Shown piece after piece: positions 63,559-64,000 of a stretch of DNA of 64,000 bases. The position numbers and the translations under genes were made by a program. The stretch covers positions 1 through 64,000 of the forward strand of contig NZ_AJTQ01000356.1 of the NCBI RefSeq assembly GCF_000262345.1. The letters are read 5' to 3'. Position 1 is the stretch's first letter. Each line of letters starts with the position of its first letter. The DNA is from Streptomyces xiaopingdaonensis. Its GTDB lineage: Bacteria; Actinomycetota; Actinomycetes; Streptomycetales; Streptomycetaceae. The notes under the pieces are model-generated. The model saw only the letters and a list, made by a program, of their open reading frames with translations, was not told where the DNA came from and made no database searches.

Positions 63559-64000
63559 TCACACAAGTTGGCGGATTCGCCGAAGATGGTCCCGGGTGTG
63601 CGCGGGAGAGAGGCCGTCCTCCACGAGACGGGCCAACACCTGGTGGTACTGGGCGACTTCGTCCTTCTTGTCGAGGTACAGGGAGCTGGTGAGCTGCTCC
63701 AGGTAGACGACGTCGCTGAGGTCGGGCTCGGGGAAGCTCAGCAGCGTGAACGCGCCGCTCTCCGCCGGGTGGCCGCCGAACTCGAAGGGCACCACCCGGA
63801 GGGTGATGCTGGGGCTCTCCGAGACCTCGGCGAGGTGTTCCAACTGCCCCTGCATGATGGCCGTGCTGCCGAACGGGCGGCGCAGCGCTGCCTCGTCGAG
63901 TATGCAGAGCAGGTGTGGCGCGGTCTCGCCGTGGAGGAGCTTCTGGCGCTCCAGCCGCAGCGACACGCGTCGCTCCACCTCCTCCTCCGGTAGCTGCCCC
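63559..64000 (-). CDS. XRE-family regulator with DUF5753 domain (5' end beyond the window)
   Basis: The last 147 residues are seen; the helix-turn-helix lies outside. The visible part is a DUF5753 domain: GQLPEEEVERRVSLRLERQK, PHLLCILDEAALRRPFGSTA, MQGQLEHLAEVSESPSITLR, VVPFEFGGHPAESGAFTLLS and DLSDVVYLEQLTSSLYLDKK. In Streptomyces such genes usually precede a small DUF397 gene; none lies in the 200 nt downstream. Stop TGA at 63559. Confidence 0.9.
   Translation of the reverse strand, partial: GQLPEEEVERRVSLRLERQKLLHGETAPHLLCILDEAALRRPFGSTAIMQGQLEHLAEVSESPSITLRVVPFEFGGHPAESGAFTLLSFPEPDLSDVVYLEQLTSSLYLDKKDEVAQYHQVLARLVEDGLSPAHTRDHLRRIRQLV

Overview
The window is a stretch of high-GC actinobacterial core chromosome, almost certainly Streptomyces or a close relative. 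The reasons are the strong third-position GC bias, frequent GTG (and one TTG) starts, an Lsr2 nucleoid protein, a TipA-type thiopeptide regulator, the XRE/DUF5753 regulator family, and a gene order (ilvD ... radA-disA-mutY ... clpC-lsr2 ... panC-nadB-nadC-coaX ... folP-folB-folK ... folE-ftsH-hpt-tilS-dacB-ppa ... tipA) that matches what I remember of the S. coelicolor core. I see no rRNA, tRNA, CRISPR array, insertion sequence or prophage, and no secondary-metabolite cluster.

Region by region. 1-7.9 kb: a small membrane protein, ilvD (branched-chain amino acids), a TetR regulator translationally coupled to a TIM-barrel isomerase, a Ppx/GppA phosphatase divergent from a Cys-rich protein, and a membrane-spanning ECF-sigma/anti-sigma/BACON fusion. 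8-13.6 kb: radA, disA (c-di-AMP synthase) and mutY, a DNA repair and genome-integrity block. 13.6-17.6 kb: a VOC/AraC pair, a secreted M23 peptidase with a short structured leader, an SdpI-like protein and a lipoprotein. 17.6-24 kb: clpC with a candidate SigR promoter, lsr2, an ArgA-like acetyltransferase, a BlaI-type repressor and two unknown genes. 24-29.7 kb: a tightly overlapping five-gene operon for NAD and pantothenate/CoA. 29.7-33 kb: a more disordered segment holding a frameshifted M24-peptidase relic, a hydrolase/TetR pair with two operators, and possibly a small ORF. 33-41 kb: an ArsR-type regulator, a two-component system, a MidA-like methyltransferase, and an OpuA-type osmolyte ABC transporter with its ATPase on the opposite strand. 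41-48.4 kb: a coiled-coil membrane protein, a stand-alone NuoD paralogue, two PH-domain proteins and folP/folB/folK. 48.4-58.5 kb: folE, ftsH, hpt, tilS, a zinc metalloprotease, dacB, ppa and a ThrE-family exporter. 59-64 kb: a secreted protein, tipA, PadR, an aldehyde dehydrogenase and a truncated XRE regulator.

Cross-cutting themes. At least fourteen genes have a TAnnnT (or near) -10 box ending 6 or 7 nt before the start codon, the signature of leaderless transcription. Both clpC and ftsH, the two ATP-dependent protease genes, are preceded by GGGAAC-N18-GTT, the shape of a SigR disulfide-stress promoter. The tipA homologue keeps the operator palindrome and the internal TipAS start, but has Gln where TipAL carries the thiostrepton-attaching Cys214. 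The most unusual architecture is the 537-residue protein that appears to join an ECF sigma factor, a zinc-binding anti-sigma motif, a membrane span and an extracytoplasmic BACON domain in one chain.
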